Shown here piece after piece: positions 14,101-28,095 of a DNA stretch of 64,000 nucleotides (position 1 is the first letter of the stretch; every line of letters starts with the position of its first letter). The notes under the pieces are model-generated. The model did not search any database and was not told the DNA's origin. It was given only the letters and a program-made list of their open reading frames with translations. Source of the DNA: Baylisascaris procyonis (taxonomy: Eukaryota > Nematoda > Chromadorea > Rhabditida > Ascarididae); assembly GCA_037389465.1 (NCBI GenBank), contig JAZARR010000188.1:2073501-2137500 (forward strand), read 5' to 3'. The position numbers and the translations under genes were made by a program.

Positions 14101-15519
14101 TTTAGATCACAAAAGTCGTAAACTCTCACCTGCCACCTATTTTCACTTCCCCCCTCTTCCTCCAAAAGTACTCCATCCTTAAATTCACAATATCAAGTCT
14201 TCCAATAATGCACATTTATATCACCAACTGTGCAACTCTGCGCAACGTTTTGATTAACTATGAATCCACTGGTGGAAAAATGGCGAAAAACCCAACCAAC
14301 AAAAATCAAATACCACTAAAATGCAACAAATTTGGAAATAGGCACGAGACATGAGACTCACAAACGAGATAGAGCGCTTACCTCTACGATGCATGAATTA
14401 CGCTCTCTCGATATTGCCTCCGAAAGAAACACATGGACGGGATGATCTCGTATCGCAAAATACCGCATCACTAACAGAACATCAAGAATGTCTGTGACAC
14501 TTCTGAAATTAAATAGTGAACTCATAAATTTTGGATAACTCGACATTGGTTTCTGCCTTGAAATTCGAAGTTTCATTTATATGGCGCCGATTGAATTTCG
14601 GCGAAGTTGGCCCATGCCTACTGTGCCAACATCGCCGAAACCTTACAAAAATACAACAAAGTGAAAGATTTTATTTTAATAAAACATTTTAATAATCTAA
14701 AAAATAGGATATATCAGCAAAAAGAATTCGCTGATAGAATAAAGTGTGAACAGCATCTACGACTACAGTTTGTAATGTGTGAAAATTTGGAATATCTTGG
14801 ATGATTATAGCTTGTAGTTTGAAAAAAAAATTACAAATTTTATTAACAGCTTTCATAAACATCAAAGAGATTTTCTGTGATGAACGATTATCGCTTGCTA
14901 GATCTATTAACGTAAAGCACATAACTCTGCAAAACTATAACATAAATTGAAAATTACTCAACCAGTTGGAAGACGCAACACGAAGGCCGAACCGATATGC
15001 GCACTCGCGATTTTAACCCCCTCGGGGGAACTAATCGTCTGAATATCTACCATAAAGTGAAATATACATAATTGAATTAGACCATGTCAACTCGCCTCAA
15101 CAAAGAGCATTGAATGGGAGAAATGCGCGTTTCAGTTTGCATGCGTGACCAAATGCATGTTTTTTGTTTACCCCGGAGAGAAACCTGGCCACCTATTTGC
15201 CTGTTTGGCCAACTAGAAGTCGCAGTCTTGCAGATCGATTCGTCCTCAATAGTTGCGTAGCTCAATAGTTGAATAGTTGGGTTTGTCTTCAAGCTAGCCG
15301 CGACTACACCATTCCCTGAGGGTGGAATATGACCTCAGCACGTTGTCCATGCATAACAAAGCCGCGACCACAATAATGCATATGACTTTCGGTACTCCTT
15401 CCCACCCCAGAAGAAATTCACGAGAAAAAAACTCACCTAATTTGTTCTGATTGATTATCACTGACGGTTGCCGCATCAATAACAATTGGCCTCTTGAGCG
15501 GTAATGGATTTCGATCCAT
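8186..15519 (-). CDS. Unidentified nine-exon gene, predicted 335-residue protein
   Basis: Nine - strand exons join in consistent phase into 1,008 bp including the stop. In coding order: 15437-15519, 15185-15212, 14963-15038, 14382-14491, 12849-13110, 10773-10913, 9263-9360, 8702-8789, 8186-8307. The start ATG at 15517-15519 follows an in-frame stop. The first donor is AG before GTGAGT and exon 4 ends GAG before GTAAGC; most acceptors are TTTCAG or similar. The 28-bp second exon is the weakest. Segments that read like real protein include LLVMRYFAIRDHPVHVFL, DPPQRGYIGVRYGQRQEK, AAQWWRVSARTVIDKIDVLF and MFAYWEKIPRTLDEYEQLM. The middle (about residues 100-190) looks beta-rich and the last 130 residues helical and charged. 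There is no signal peptide or membrane segment, so it is probably intracellular. I do not recognise the family. It converges on the EZH gene and diverges from the gene starting at 18841. Confidence 0.75.
9361..10772 (-). other. Intron of the 335-residue gene, with an unexplained open stretch
   Basis: The flanking exons join directly in phase (one G before, GG after), so no exon is required here. Even so, 10355-10673 stays open in overlapping - strand frames and has a donor-like AAG-GTGATT near 10538. It could be an alternative exon, an old inserted fragment, or chance in a GC-richer patch. No domain is recognisable. Confidence 0.45.
10914..12848 (-). other. Large intron of the 335-residue gene
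   Basis: About 1.9 kb of AT-rich sequence. Short + strand frames occur, for example 12139-12342 with a hydrophobic stretch, but have no promoter, splice or homology support. Nothing else is seen. Confidence 0.5.
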
Positions 15520-15960
15520 TCGACTTTACTAAATTATTAACAAATCATATAGCTAAAAATATAATTCAACATAATCCTATCGATAATAATATTACTATAA
15601 TTGCACAAAAAGAAATCAACGTTATTTTACCGTGATATTAATATAGACAAAACGATGATAATAAATATTATAAGAATTTCTTCATTATTCACGCCATTTG
15701 AGTGTGAACAATTGCAACCATTATAAACACGTCATTCAAGTTAAAAATTATCGTTTTTATGAAACAATAATGAAAATCGTTCATTCAATACGAAGAATCA
15801 CATTCTCTTAAGGTAAAACAAGTGGAACGTCTCCTGATTGCTCTAGATTGTATATAGGCCACATAAGTGGATGGCTATGTATTGCAAAACATATATCTGG
15901 AAGTCAAAAAATGCCAAACAGCTCACAATTTCTACTGAATCTCCACATCGGAAATGTTCC

Positions 15961-16015
<55 letters not shown>

Positions 16016-18840
16016 CCACAAATGAACGAACGTCTCTTACTTCTTTTACGCATTCCAAGTATGTGAGCCTTCCCTATGCATTGTCTAGCGTGAGCAAATC
16101 AACACTTTTTTTTAATCAACCTGTATGACCATGAAAGCTCTTTCTAATTACAGGTGTGCTATTACGACTCCTGAATACTATAACTTTACTTCTACCAGTA
16201 ATGCATTTGCAGTATGACACATATACTGTCTAGCGAACAAATAATTATACCACGCCGTCTGAAAAAAACTTCTGTTGTTACCACGTGTTCAGGCTTGAAA
16301 TGTAGCCAACGTGCATTCAGCGGAGCTTAAATAGAGAAAAAGGACAGCTTAAAACCGTTAGCTGACTTCAGTATGAAGAAAAGTGAAGAAAAATTGCGCT
16401 TAAATTTGAGATGAGACTTCTATATTCGAGGGTTTTCTTATTGAGAATAGAGGTTATAAAAGATGGATTACGATAATTTAGTCTTTAATTCAGTGCAGGC
16501 TAAATGCGCATAAAATGTCGTTTGCCGCTATCAAAACACATGGGCAGTAAATTTTGCTGCTATCTCTTCCTTCACTCTCTGCCCTCCCCCTTCCCCCATT
16601 CCGTCTTAACAGGGGGATTACGGATAATTTCAGGGTTTCTAAATTTCAGAAGAGAAAATAAATTCCAGAATTCTTAGGAAAGAAAGAGTGATTACACAAT
16701 TCACAAACGTGAGAAACATCAGAAGCGGAGTGAAATTTTGGAAGAAAGCCAGTCGAAAATGCAAAATTTCCACCAACTTCGACATTTTTTTCAATCAAGT
16801 CGACGAGTCATTAAAATTCATTATTTTTGGGTCACAAGAATAGAGCCACATTTACGAAATAAACAGCGCAGATTAAGTTAAACGTGCAGAAATTAAGCCA
16901 CATAATTCAAAACCTGCCAACTATTGATATGGGCCCTTTTCATGCGCTAGTTAAGTGTCGCATATTTTCTACAAAAATGGTGAGGCGAATAATTCCAAAA
17001 AATTGGGGGTAGGGAAATGATATCTGCAAATGGCGGAGAATAGACATTCAAATCTTTTACTTTGTTTCGTTTAGGCAATTGTGCGAAAATTTTGAGTCTG
17101 AACTTCCAAAACTATGGTCTCATAATCAGCCTGCATTTGACGTGGATATCACCTCTCGCCTTTCATTTCTGCAATTATTCGGATAATCAAATCACTTGTG
17201 CACGTAGTTACGACAAGCAAATTGCGTCTAAATCATTGTTTAGAAAAGAAAAGAATGCAGCATGTTTTTTTGTTGCTAGTTTTCTACTTTATTATTAATA
17301 GTCAATAGTCTACAAGAATCACTTAAAAATGGTAAAAATATTTTTGAATCTAATTTCAAAACTTTTTTCATTCGAAAATTGCTAAAGTGATAGCATTCAT
17401 TTTATCAACAAACATAAAAAACGTGAATTCCGAAATTTTTCAAACTGCGAAAGCACAATCATCAGTGAAAGAAACGATAGCATACTAAGAATGAACAACC
17501 ACAAGAACAAATCAGCTGAAAACATTTCTGAGAGCAAAGAATTCCAAACAGACCAGCGAACGTCCAATAAGACGTCGACACGCAACCCAACACCGACATC
17601 AAGTACCGTATGCCGCCACTAAGCCCCACCAAATAGCATCAATATACTCGATAAAAAGCAATGACCAATGAGGAGAGCACAAAGAGTTAACAGTTTCCCA
17701 ACAATCATATTCCCGCGAAAAACAGAGTTTATGTATATACTTTTGCGTGCGTATATGGTTGTGATTGCGCGTACCCATGAATGCGCATATGTACATGCGT
17801 GCGTTTTTTTTTGTAGACATGTGTTGGTGTCGAAAGTCGTGTATGATGTACTTGGAGATGTTTGTGACCTGGGGTGGGGAGAGCTATTGCTCCACATCGG
17901 CGAACGGATGGCATCCGATTCCAGATCGGAACGTAGTCTAGATAATCTGCTTTTTTTTTTCGAAATCTTAAACAACTGCAATAAATTGACGCTGATTATA
18001 GCTGGACAGAAATGAGATTCGAAAACTGAAAACGATTAACGACATCATGGTCTGTGTTTGTATGTATGCATCGGTCTGTCTTCCTATCTGAAAGTTTCAG
18101 CTCGAGAATCGCTGAAACTAAAGTAATGAATAACTTGTGCCACAAAATAACCTCCTATATCACTTTTAACGACGATCCGTCGATTTTAATAGGGGTTATA
18201 GGCATAAAATGGACTAGTAGAAAATTTGCGTATATTTCATACTGAACGAAAGCAAATCTTTTATAAAAGGCTTTTGTAGGCTGTCATATCGATAACAATA
18301 CAAACATCTTAGTTTTCATTTTTATACGGATGTTTTCTCAAACCAGTTGGTCAAACCAACAGGTTGAAAAAAAGCGCGTATCGTGCCAGCTACTTTGATG
18401 CGTCTTTTCACGTTTCTAATGATAGCCATTAAAAAGAAATGGAAAAGCGCATCAGCGAAGAAAAAAAAAAATAGAACCATTCAATTCTGAGGAAATTTTA
18501 ATTTTATACATTGCTATATTAGGTTAACGCTTGATAGTTGACACAAGTTATTACTTTCATATTGCGATGACTTTTCTTTCAACACTAATTTCATTTCCCT
18601 TCTCACCTTCCCCTAACCCATGACCCCTCCCCTTATTTCCATATTCCATCCATATTCCACTAATGAGACTCTTCGCTATGTCATTTGAAGCAAAGGAAAG
18701 ATTTGCATATTTCAAGCAGCGAGCTTTATTTATTAAAATATTTTTCAAAAAATATTCATATATAAGTTGAGTAAAATTCGACTTGTAGTCACTATTAACG
18801 GTTGCATAGATTGGATGTGGTTGTGTGCCTACTCGATGCA
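15520..18840. other. Intergenic region between divergent genes (candidate promoters)
   Basis: This 3.3 kb separates the start codons of the - strand gene (15519) and the + strand gene (18841), so both promoters and any 5' untranslated exons should be here. It contains a TA microsatellite (15964-16011) and a GC-richer, GTGCG/GCATG-rich patch at about 17700-17900 that is open on both strands. No core promoter element stands out. Confidence 0.45.
15964..16011. repeat. (AT)n microsatellite, about 48 bp
   Basis: An uninterrupted alternating A/T run upstream of the 335-residue gene. It is self-complementary, so it gives mirror Tyr-Ile reading frames on both strands that are not genes. Confidence 0.97.
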
Positions 18841-20656
18841 ATGGATTTCGTAACGTTAATGCTTGCCTTTCTTGTTGTAATCCTTCTCTATCTTCTTTTT
18901 AAGGTTAGTGAATATTTTTGAAGAAATGATCATTTCCTATCTAATTTTCATTATCTTCCCTGAATAAAGGAGCGAATATGAAAGACTCCAGAAGGTATAC
19001 GGTAAGCACCAAACATTTTCGGAAGGTATACGATAGGCATTAAACATTCCTTTGTCAATTTTTCATACTGTTCAAATATTGAGATCCTTTGGTAAAGTAT
19101 ATGGCATTTGATTTAGCGGGTTTGTAGAATTTCCTCGAGGTGGAAATGTTCCGCTCAAGCGGGTTTCAGTGATACTGACTGCCCGATCTAACCATTAAAT
19201 CAATGTAGTCGCCGGTGTTTTATACGGTTGGTGAGCTGTATAGAATTTTGCAAATTCGTTGAAATACATAGGCAACGAATTTTATTTACTGTCATTAAAC
19301 GAAATTGAATAAAATATTTGAAGGTATTTCGACCTTAATAATATGAATTTGGAATTCGGAATTGCACAAATTGCGGGAAGTGAAAGGGAGAAGCTCAAGA
19401 CAACAATAAAAGCACTGATGAATGATTAACGATATTTTAAAATTTCGATATCATGCAAAAAAAATTTCATATTAAAACGCTCAGTGATTCATAACAAAAA
19501 ATTTTCAATTTAAAAAAAAAATTTTTGGAAAGCAATTTTTGCCACTTTTAGCAGTGTTACTTCATTCATTTTCTCATCACTTTATTCACCACTTTATTCA
19601 GCTTCATGTTTAGCAATATCGCTTTATCCACAACGATGATGAGGCTAATCTATGTAAAGCTATATATGAGGCACTAATGAATGAATTAATATGTGGTAAT
19701 GGTATGAATATTATATAAGATATGGGCAATTGCAAGTCACATAACTTTTACTAATGAGCAGTAATTCCCCTCAGATAGCATAGGTAAGTTGCAGAGATTT
19801 CAGGTTAGAAAGAACATCGCAATATTTCATCGCACAAAGGTGATAGCCGTTGCATCTAAGAAAGCTTTCACGTCAAAGAGGGCAAATCTTAGTATTGATC
19901 TCCTAGAGCAGGGATCTTTGCGAGAACTGTAACCCGAAATGACCCAAAAATTCGATGTGAATCACTTGATTCAGGAAACCTTGAAAAACAAGCTATGTGA
20001 TACATTTTCTGCGCATCGTTCGTAGCGTTTGAATTTCGTCGGAAGTAGGTGATGTCATACCAAATTACAAATATATTAGTCGAAATAAAAGTTAATATAT
20101 ACCTGTCTTTTACCTGTTCCATGATGTGCGGGCATTTGAAATTTTTATTCATCACAAACTTGCTCATTGTATAAAACTAGCAAAAACATACGATTAAATC
20201 TAACCACCAGTGCGTCATAATAACTGATACAGAAAAACTTTGCAGTCTTCGGGATCTGGAAATTCGACATCTGAAAAGAAGAAAATATCCAGCCGAGAAT
20301 TGACCACGGAAAACAAAAGCCCTGAAGAGGTTGAGGTATGCGCACTTTTTCATTTGGTACCGCAGTTGAGATCTCAAGTTAAAAAAGGCAATTATCATGG
20401 ACAGTAAGTAGAGAGTAAAACGCTGAAAATAGTGAGGATTTTCTAGGCTTTTGTATAGATGGAAATGCTATATTTTCGTTGAAGAGAAGCCTATCTACAA
20501 ATTTATCTACAAACCTATCTACAAAGTAATGAACTTGTCTAAACGTCTCTTGTTTTCTGCTACATAACGCTCCACCCCTTTTGATTTCTTCAGACCCTAT
20601 AATTTCGGAAGAGTCCTTAATTTTTGGAAATTTATTTTCTCTGGAAAGGACACGCT

Positions 20657-20713
<57 letters not shown>

Positions 20714-23700
20714 GTGCACGGAATGTTTTTGTGAATTCCATGTTTCCGACTCTTTCATGTAACTTTCCATTTGAACAACTGATAGTTTATTAAAGCTAAA
20801 AATTGAAATCCTAAAAGGAAAGTTAAAGATGAACCATCTCAAATCTGGCATATTATTTTCTAAGAAGCGCTTAAATCTCTTTGTATTTCATCGTCGATTT
20901 CGATTCGTTTCAACACAACTGGAATCTGCTATTAACAAACGCATATATCTCTCATAACAAATAATGGAATTACAGTGTCACTTTATCGAAATCAAAGTGG
21001 ATTCAATAAAAATTTGTCTTCATGTGGTGCTGAACTAAAGAAAAAAGGAAAATAAGGGTATTAAATGCTCCTCTGAAAGATTTATCAATTTTGTCGAAAA
21101 ACACATCGATTTTCTTCCAGCCTTAAGTGCAGCCGAACTGTGCTTTTATCAGGACAGAATTGCCTATTTTAGTGGCTTTTGAGTATTTAATTTTTGCTTT
21201 TTCCGGAGCTCCGAGAAGGAAACCGGGAGGGACACTTTTCAGGTGATATATAGATGCTTAGAAAACCTAACGAAGGACGACAAAATGGGCAACTCAAGCA
21301 ATCGAAATGAGGTATGCATGTTTTTTAATACACAGTCTAGTTGTCTCTGTCAAGCAAAGCGCATCTACTGTACTTATTTTTCCTTACCGTACATTACGAG
21401 TGCCCTCATTGATGTAATTGTAGACATTCAGGATCAGAAGTATTTATCAAGAAGAAAATGATTTTATGAGGAAAGGAAATTATAAATCAGTACTACAAAG
21501 TCGTGAAAATTTCCGTGTGTTTAGAAAAGCGAGAGAAAATGTATTGCATAAAATGCACTTTAAGGTTTTTTCTTGAAGCAGCCTTTTAAAGTTGACGCAG
21601 TGGTGCGACGATAGGTGGGTGGAGGAAATGGAGAGGGGAGGGATGTTTAAAGCAAAGAAGTAGAAGTAGATTCTTTTTTTTGTAAATATTAGCAAAATAT
21701 GATAGAAAGTCACATCGGATTCCTTACAACAATTGATAGTCGTAATAATCACTCAGATACGTTCACTCTAAACTGTTTAAAGCTTTAATTTAATTAATAA
21801 AGCATTCATATTGAATAAATGTCTCTTCATTTCATATCCACTTCCGATTCTCATTTCTCTCCAATAAAACTTCCTGTTAAGACCTGCATTCTCCTTTCTC
21901 CTTTCGTTTTCCTTGTTCACCGAGGTTCGATAAATCTTTTGAGAACTTTCCTAATATGAGTTCAAGCATTGTCAACTGTCGGTTGTTAAGATATTTCAAT
22001 ATTAAAATGAATATTAGTATAAATAGCATGGATTCCTGTTTGTTGAATCTCCTCTATATTGCAGCTAAGAGGAAAGACAAAGAAGCAGGGCGTTAAAGGT
22101 AGTGAAATAGCCAATGCATTAGATCATAATGCGTCTTCAGCACAAGTAAGTTCAAGTTTTTGTAACCAGATCCTCGTATTCGAATATTTGGTATTGGCGT
22201 TCAATTCCTCGTGAATCAAAACTAGGTTTTTGTTTTATGATATATCCATAATTTTATCGAATCATGATTTTTTAGATTATCCTGAGCTGCATTCTAAGCT
22301 TTCCTTCCTTAAGTATTTATCCTTCCTCAGATAAACTCCCGCATCCTAGAAAAGCTTAAATTAACATTTTGGCTCACTGCTAAAAATCAGAAAATGAGAT
22401 GAGGATAGAAATTTAAAAATCTCCTTCAATGATGTCAAACAATTAAAGCATATACTCGCTTCACTGGTGTTGATGTTAGAACTTCAAAGAAAAAAGCAAC
22501 GGGTAAAGTTGCTTAGCAGTAATTCATTTGGTGACTCTGGATTTGGATGAGATCCTGATAGGTATTGACTAATCCAGCTTCGAAGGATCAATCATATCCC
22601 CGTAAATAACTTATGTCACTAATTTCTACCTGGATAAAATCAATTCACATGAAGTAGAAAATAAAATGGATATGCTCTATCGTAACTACACGGGAATCCT
22701 ACCGTAACTGTGAATAGAAGCCGTATATGCAATGAGACATCAAGAAAATGCTAATCGCTGCCAAAGTCGTTATAGAACAGCAATGCGATCGGTTCTAATG
22801 AAATGATTCAAACTGACCTCATCAGTACTCCCCTACAGCAATCATCCTTTAATGGCAACAAGGCTGTCAATGTAAGTTGCATTTTTATAGCTTTAAATTT
22901 TTTTTTTGTTGAACTCAACGAGGTTTTTATCACATGTGAGCAATAATAGAAGATTAATAATGTTCGCAGTGAAATCGAAAGTTCTGAAATTTCCCCAATT
23001 CCCAGTGATATTATTCTATCAAAAATTGTTTATAAAAATTCAGGGTGCATTGACTGGTCTTCCTTTATTCGTACATGGTCGTCCATAAAGCTGTCAATGC
23101 GCTATGAGTTTTGCGCCACGCTGAATTAGCACGAAGCGGATAGCATCTCTTCTTTAATAAGGAGGAACACAAAGCAGAAAACCACTCCCTATTGGCTTCA
23201 TTAGGTAATATCGATGAAGCCTAGCCACTCTCTACAGTAATGCAGCCGTGAGGACCATCGTTGTACGATTTATCGACTCGCAATGACGATGGCGGTGGAG
23301 AAGGACGTTTTGGTGAGGCAATAAAGCAGGAAGAATTCTTTGCATGGCGCAGTGAAAACATTTGGAAAGAAATAATCGTGGATCGACATCAAAATCATAC
23401 TATGCAAGTATAGAGGACTCATTAACTATTCGACCAAATAACCTTCTATAGGGCCGTTTGTTTGTCACTTCTATTCTACGCCAGTTAGATGTTTTACAAA
23501 AAAAAGAATGACACGAAAATTGTAATTTACTTTGCAGACAACAATGTCAGAGAAATCGGAAAAATCTGAATTTGCTGTACGACAAACGCAACATTCAGAA
23601 ACTGTCCTCACCTACAACGTTCAACCAATAAAAGCAGAGGTAATTCTTCCCGCACATTCTTGTAAATTTCTAGGGGAACGCATTATGTGTCTAGCGTATC

Positions 23701-24787
23701 TCTGCTCAGGAAGTTTGGGTGCGTTTGTTGGATTAGGTGTCCTCAGGTGTGGCTTGCCTAATACCTTTCAGGCGCAAGCAAGAAAAGGTATGATTATCGA
23801 TACTGAAGCAGGCTTATCTCTCAAATCAAACTTCATTTCAGCTTATTAGACTCGGATTCAATTAGGAAATTCATTGACTCAAGTTCTTCTAAGGATTCAA
23901 GCAATAGTTTCGTAGATTAGAGAAATAAGTAGATTTTCTTCTGTTATATGTGGCAACCGATTGGTCTGGTACGTAGAATCGCAAAAAAATTCATCTCGCA
24001 TGGGTCACGGTGATGCGCTTTCCTGTTATTTCTTAATTGTAAAATGAACCGCCTAATCGTAATAAATGTAACATCTAAACTTAGTGATGTTGAGATGAGT
24101 AACTAAGTGCTATGAAACAAAAAAAAAAAAAAATCACAGTCAAATAGACTCGACGATACTGAGATGAATGAAATCATCGTTTTATTAAAATAATATTTAC
24201 TAGCGAAGGACAGTTAGAAGTGATATGATCTATGATATGGTGCTTAAGAAAGGCCGAATTTTTAAGTTTGATTATTTAATGCTGAATATTCAAATGCTGA
24301 AATATATTAATTTACTTGATATGAGTGGTCAAAGAAGCTGAGTATTCGTTTCGGAAATTTAATTTACAACAAGAATTTTGTTCGCATAACAATAAAATCA
24401 ACGATTCCACTGTTTGAATACTAATTAAACGTGAAAATAATGAATGAACGAATAAATAGACAGAAATGCACTCAAATAAGATCGTCTTACATAGTAGATC
24501 AACTCCGCGGTTACTGCAAGACGCACCCATTTGACTGTGAGGTGAGTTGGCGGAAATCCCTTCCCCTTCCCTCCCCCTCTCCTTCCCCATATGGTGCAAA
24601 ACTGCATCCTCGATATACTGATAAATGCAAACGTTTTATCGTTTATTGTAATTTGCAGTTGCAACGAGTAGAGCCATGTCAAACTCAAATCATCTATAGT
24701 CAGGATGTGCAAACAAAATACGATACAACAACATTTGGCGATATGACCAATCAAGATCAATGGTCTAATGGACGTGAATTCCGCTGA
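18841..24787 (+). CDS. Small type III membrane protein with polar tail, about eight exons, family unknown
   Basis: Exons, all beginning and ending in phase 0: 18841-18903, 20246-20335, 21243-21311, 22065-22145, 22839-22871, 23538-23639, 24464-24541 (weak acceptor, tentative) and 24659-24787. Together they give 214 residues, or 188 without the tentative exon. The first exon encodes the start Met and one hydrophobic helix (LMLAFLVVILLYLLF) then Lys, like a signal anchor with the tail facing the cytosol. The rest is hydrophilic and probably disordered: Ser/Lys-rich (SEKKKISSRE), basic (LRGKTKKQG), Asn/Gln-rich, with a C-terminal part containing YSQDVQTKYDTTTFGDM. Splice sites are good, for example GAG before GTATGC, CAA before GTAAGTT and AAT before GTAAGT. 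I do not recognise the protein. Because every exon is phase 0, any of them could be skipped without a frameshift, so isoforms are likely. Confidence 0.68.
18991..19050. repeat. Imperfect tandem duplication, period about 31 bp
   Basis: Two neighbouring copies both start GAAGGTATACG and end near AAACATT, inside the first intron of the + strand membrane-protein gene. A short protein-like frame lies over the first copy, but its length would break the phase-0 exon chain, so I do not call an exon. Confidence 0.7.
20659..20710. repeat. (TA)n microsatellite, about 52 bp
   Basis: An uninterrupted TA run in the second intron of the + strand membrane-protein gene. The Tyr-Ile frames over it on both strands are artefacts of the repeat. 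Confidence 0.97.
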
Positions 24788-27700
24788 ACCGTCGAAACTG
24801 ATACTTCTTCAACTGAATAGTCAGAAATTTTCGTCTCTCTATATCTGTAGTTATGTGGTTCCAAGATGACATGTACATATGTTTCACCATCGGCAACAAA
24901 TTTGTATGTTTTACTTTCAAATAAGTGTTAAAGTAACTAAATGGTCATATTCTAGCTTTAGTTGTTGTCATTGATATGATCTTCTCATTGCAATCGAATA
25001 TTGAAAGAAGTTTATCTGGGATATGAGGATAGTTGGAGTCCTAGGTGAATAGTACTAGTAGATCTCGTAAGGCATAGGCCAAAAACTGATTGCGAGTGAT
25101 GGTTGAGGAAAAATGTAAGAAATGAGTGGAATTTGACGATGAACAGCTATTTTTATAGTACTCAAATCTGAATAATTTAGAGGATCATTCGCTAAGAAAA
25201 CGGTGGCAATAACAAATACAAACCACACATTTTTTTAAACGTATTTGAACTTAGACCGATCAAATGTGTTGTATTTTGTGAAACACATAAATACAGTTTA
25301 TTCACTTCACATTTATATTGAATTGACATCGAATTACGCCAAACTAAACTATATTTACGCTCATATATTTATATTAAATTCATGTTGAATTTGTACTATA
25401 TCATATCACATCCCCATCAAAATGCACGCATCTTTTTCTGTATTTATGAAAATAGCTCTTTTAAAATTTTCTCTCATCCTTTCCAACTCACATCTATTCT
25501 CCATTAACCGTCTTGAATATAGATTAGTTTTAAAAATTTACAAATTCAATATATCATTCCTATATTTTTCTCTATGTATCTATATGAATGAGGTGTCCAT
25601 CTCTTCGATTATATATCTTAATTTATTTACTTTTGTGCTTAACCAATTTGAATTATGAAAAATCTGTTTTCACTTCCCATAATGGAATAAAAATGTACCA
25701 GGATTGTTTGAAAATATTAAGAGCAATGATAAATAATCACTTGCAATGATGCAATTTTTAGAGAAAATGACGTCATCATATTTCTATGAGCTGAATGAAG
25801 GGTAGGTTGAATGTGTAATTATACACATCGGAAAATCATAAAAGACCATGCAGAAATCTTGACCGTATGACATAAAGTAAGGATGGTCAAATTAGCTAAA
25901 GAAAGAACCGCTGAGGCTATGTTTAGGAGGATTTAAGCAGTCAGTTTGTATTTTGGCTTATTTTGCATGTTACAAGGCGCGGATAGCAGTAGGCAGATTA
26001 CTAATTTCCTTACTGTCAAATACTTGAGCAGTCGACGCCTCCTTCTCTCCCTTCACCCATAGAACAGCAGTGAGAGGCATTATCCATCATTAGCGCCTCT
26101 TCTCTCTCTACCATCTCTAAAATGGAAGAAAACACTGTAAGGTTGAGGAAATGACATCAAATAGTGATGATGTTCCGAGGAAATCAGAGATTTCCAAACT
26201 TTCAGGACGTAGTTGTTGATGTACTGCCACTCGGCACCGATTTCCTCATAAAGCAATATGGTTTATATTTTGAGATGGAAGGATTAAGGCAAACGATCCA
26301 GAATGAACTAATGTAGGGACGTTTCAGAGGAGATGATACGTTAAACGGCTTTGTAATCCTAGTCATCAGACCAATCACTCTTCACTCTACTGCATAAATT
26401 CAAGCATGAATAGGTTTTGCTCGTATTTTGTTGAAAATGCTGAATCAGCTTGCGCATATAATTCGAGCATCAGACGGCAATGGAAACTGTGTGCATATAT
26501 ATTCGAATTGTATTTTTTTTTAAAAAGATATTCAAAACAACACGTAGTTTCAGAGTAGAAAGGAATGCCGGGTGCGCTATGTATTCATGTATCACATTCA
26601 CTCCTGTATAAGCTACAGCTACCATTCGACATGCATGTACAAAATCCCAAATTTGAATCATTTGTCCTCGTCACATACCATTTTTTAGTGCGCAAAACTG
26701 CTATTTTTGACAATATATTCACTTCGATCGTCTTTTGGGATGATTTCTTTGCGTGGATGTTCACGATATCGATAAAATTAACGATGAGGTTCTTGCTTAT
26801 ATGATCAGATCAGTGAGAAATTATGCGTATGTGGATTGATATTTTCATCCACATCAATGCTGATTGTTCTATCAATTTCACTGGATCATTAATGAAATTC
26901 TCTCGGACTTTAAATAACGTTTCTTCAATACTCTCTTACACCTCACCGCGTTGAGTATAAAACTTTTAGAGAAAAGCGTATTGATTGATATTTGTGCAGG
27001 GAAGTGGACTTTCGTTGATTATTGATGGATCACATTAGTTCATGCAAATCTTACAATTCAACTCAACGGCTTTTTTTTAAATCATTAAATAAATTTTCAA
27101 ATTCAGGTGATATTTTAGTGACCTATTTCCAACTTCGAATACAGAAAACGAGCCGAGATCTAAATATTTGGAGGCATCGATCAAACGTTAACAGATGGCC
27201 AAAAGAAGATGCAATATTTTTGCGATGCAAGGGAGACTACACTAAACGAAAATTGCCTTGATTATGAACTCAAAGAAAAGATGTATTATCATATATCTAA
27301 ACATGTTATATTTTAGAAAACGCATCAAGTAGAGCTGAAAAACAGTGAAAAATCGGTTGGAGAGGAACATTTATTGAAATAGAAGCATTAGATAGAAACA
27401 TTGAAATCTATGCGTAAGTAAAGAAAAAAAAGTTAGAAAATAATACGGAAAAGATTTTAATTATAGAAGACTAGTAAAGAAACATATAACGTTTAAGATA
27501 GATGCAAATACAAATGTGCAATAAAACAATCGACGTATAGAATTTCGAGGATTTTATAAAAAAAAAGCTAAATATTCTAGCATATTGCAAAGAAGAGACC
27601 AAAGGAATTGTTCCTCCGAATTATTAGCAAGAGAAATCAGTATTTTGAACATTTTTTCTTGAAAATAATGAATTATCTCAAAAAAGTTTCATATTGGAAC

Positions 27701-28095
27701 GCAAAAATAATTTTGCACTCAATTGAACTTTCGAGTTTTCAAACCGTAATATCACGGAAGCAAAGTCTAACTCAACAATATGCAAAAATTTACGAGAAAT
27801 ATTACTGCATCAAAATTTAGTGCTTCGCAAATACTGAATCAGCTATGTATCAAATTAATTTCAAACAACAGTTCGCAGCAGCAAAAAGAACAACCGATCA
27901 CAGCAAATAGAGGATGAAGAATTGAATTAAGAGACGGACTAAATCCACAGTAAAATCGTTTCGATACCTCCATAGTTGAAACTACGAAAGAATAAGGCAA
28001 AGCCACAAGTATGTCCACTTTTATAACATTGAAAAAAGGAACCTCCGCCATCATATGTGAGTACCATATCAAGAACGAATCTGATCAACGAAATA
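24788..28095. other. Intergenic region
   Basis: About 3.3 kb of AT-rich DNA between the ends of two convergent genes. It should hold both 3' untranslated regions. AATAAA on the + strand at 25686-25691 could serve the upstream gene but is 900 bp from its stop. The frame at 27022-27261 (+) follows a CAG-like acceptor but reads like nothing known. No gene is supported. Confidence 0.5.

Noticed and set aside
15843..16128. Frames with long Tyr-Ile runs on both strands
   Set aside because: Translation of an (AT)n microsatellite.
17619..18015. Opposing 115-120-residue frames in the 17.6-18.0 kb patch
   Set aside because: Both strands are open through a GC-richer, repeat-like patch; there are no splice partners and no domain. 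It may be promoter or 5' untranslated sequence.
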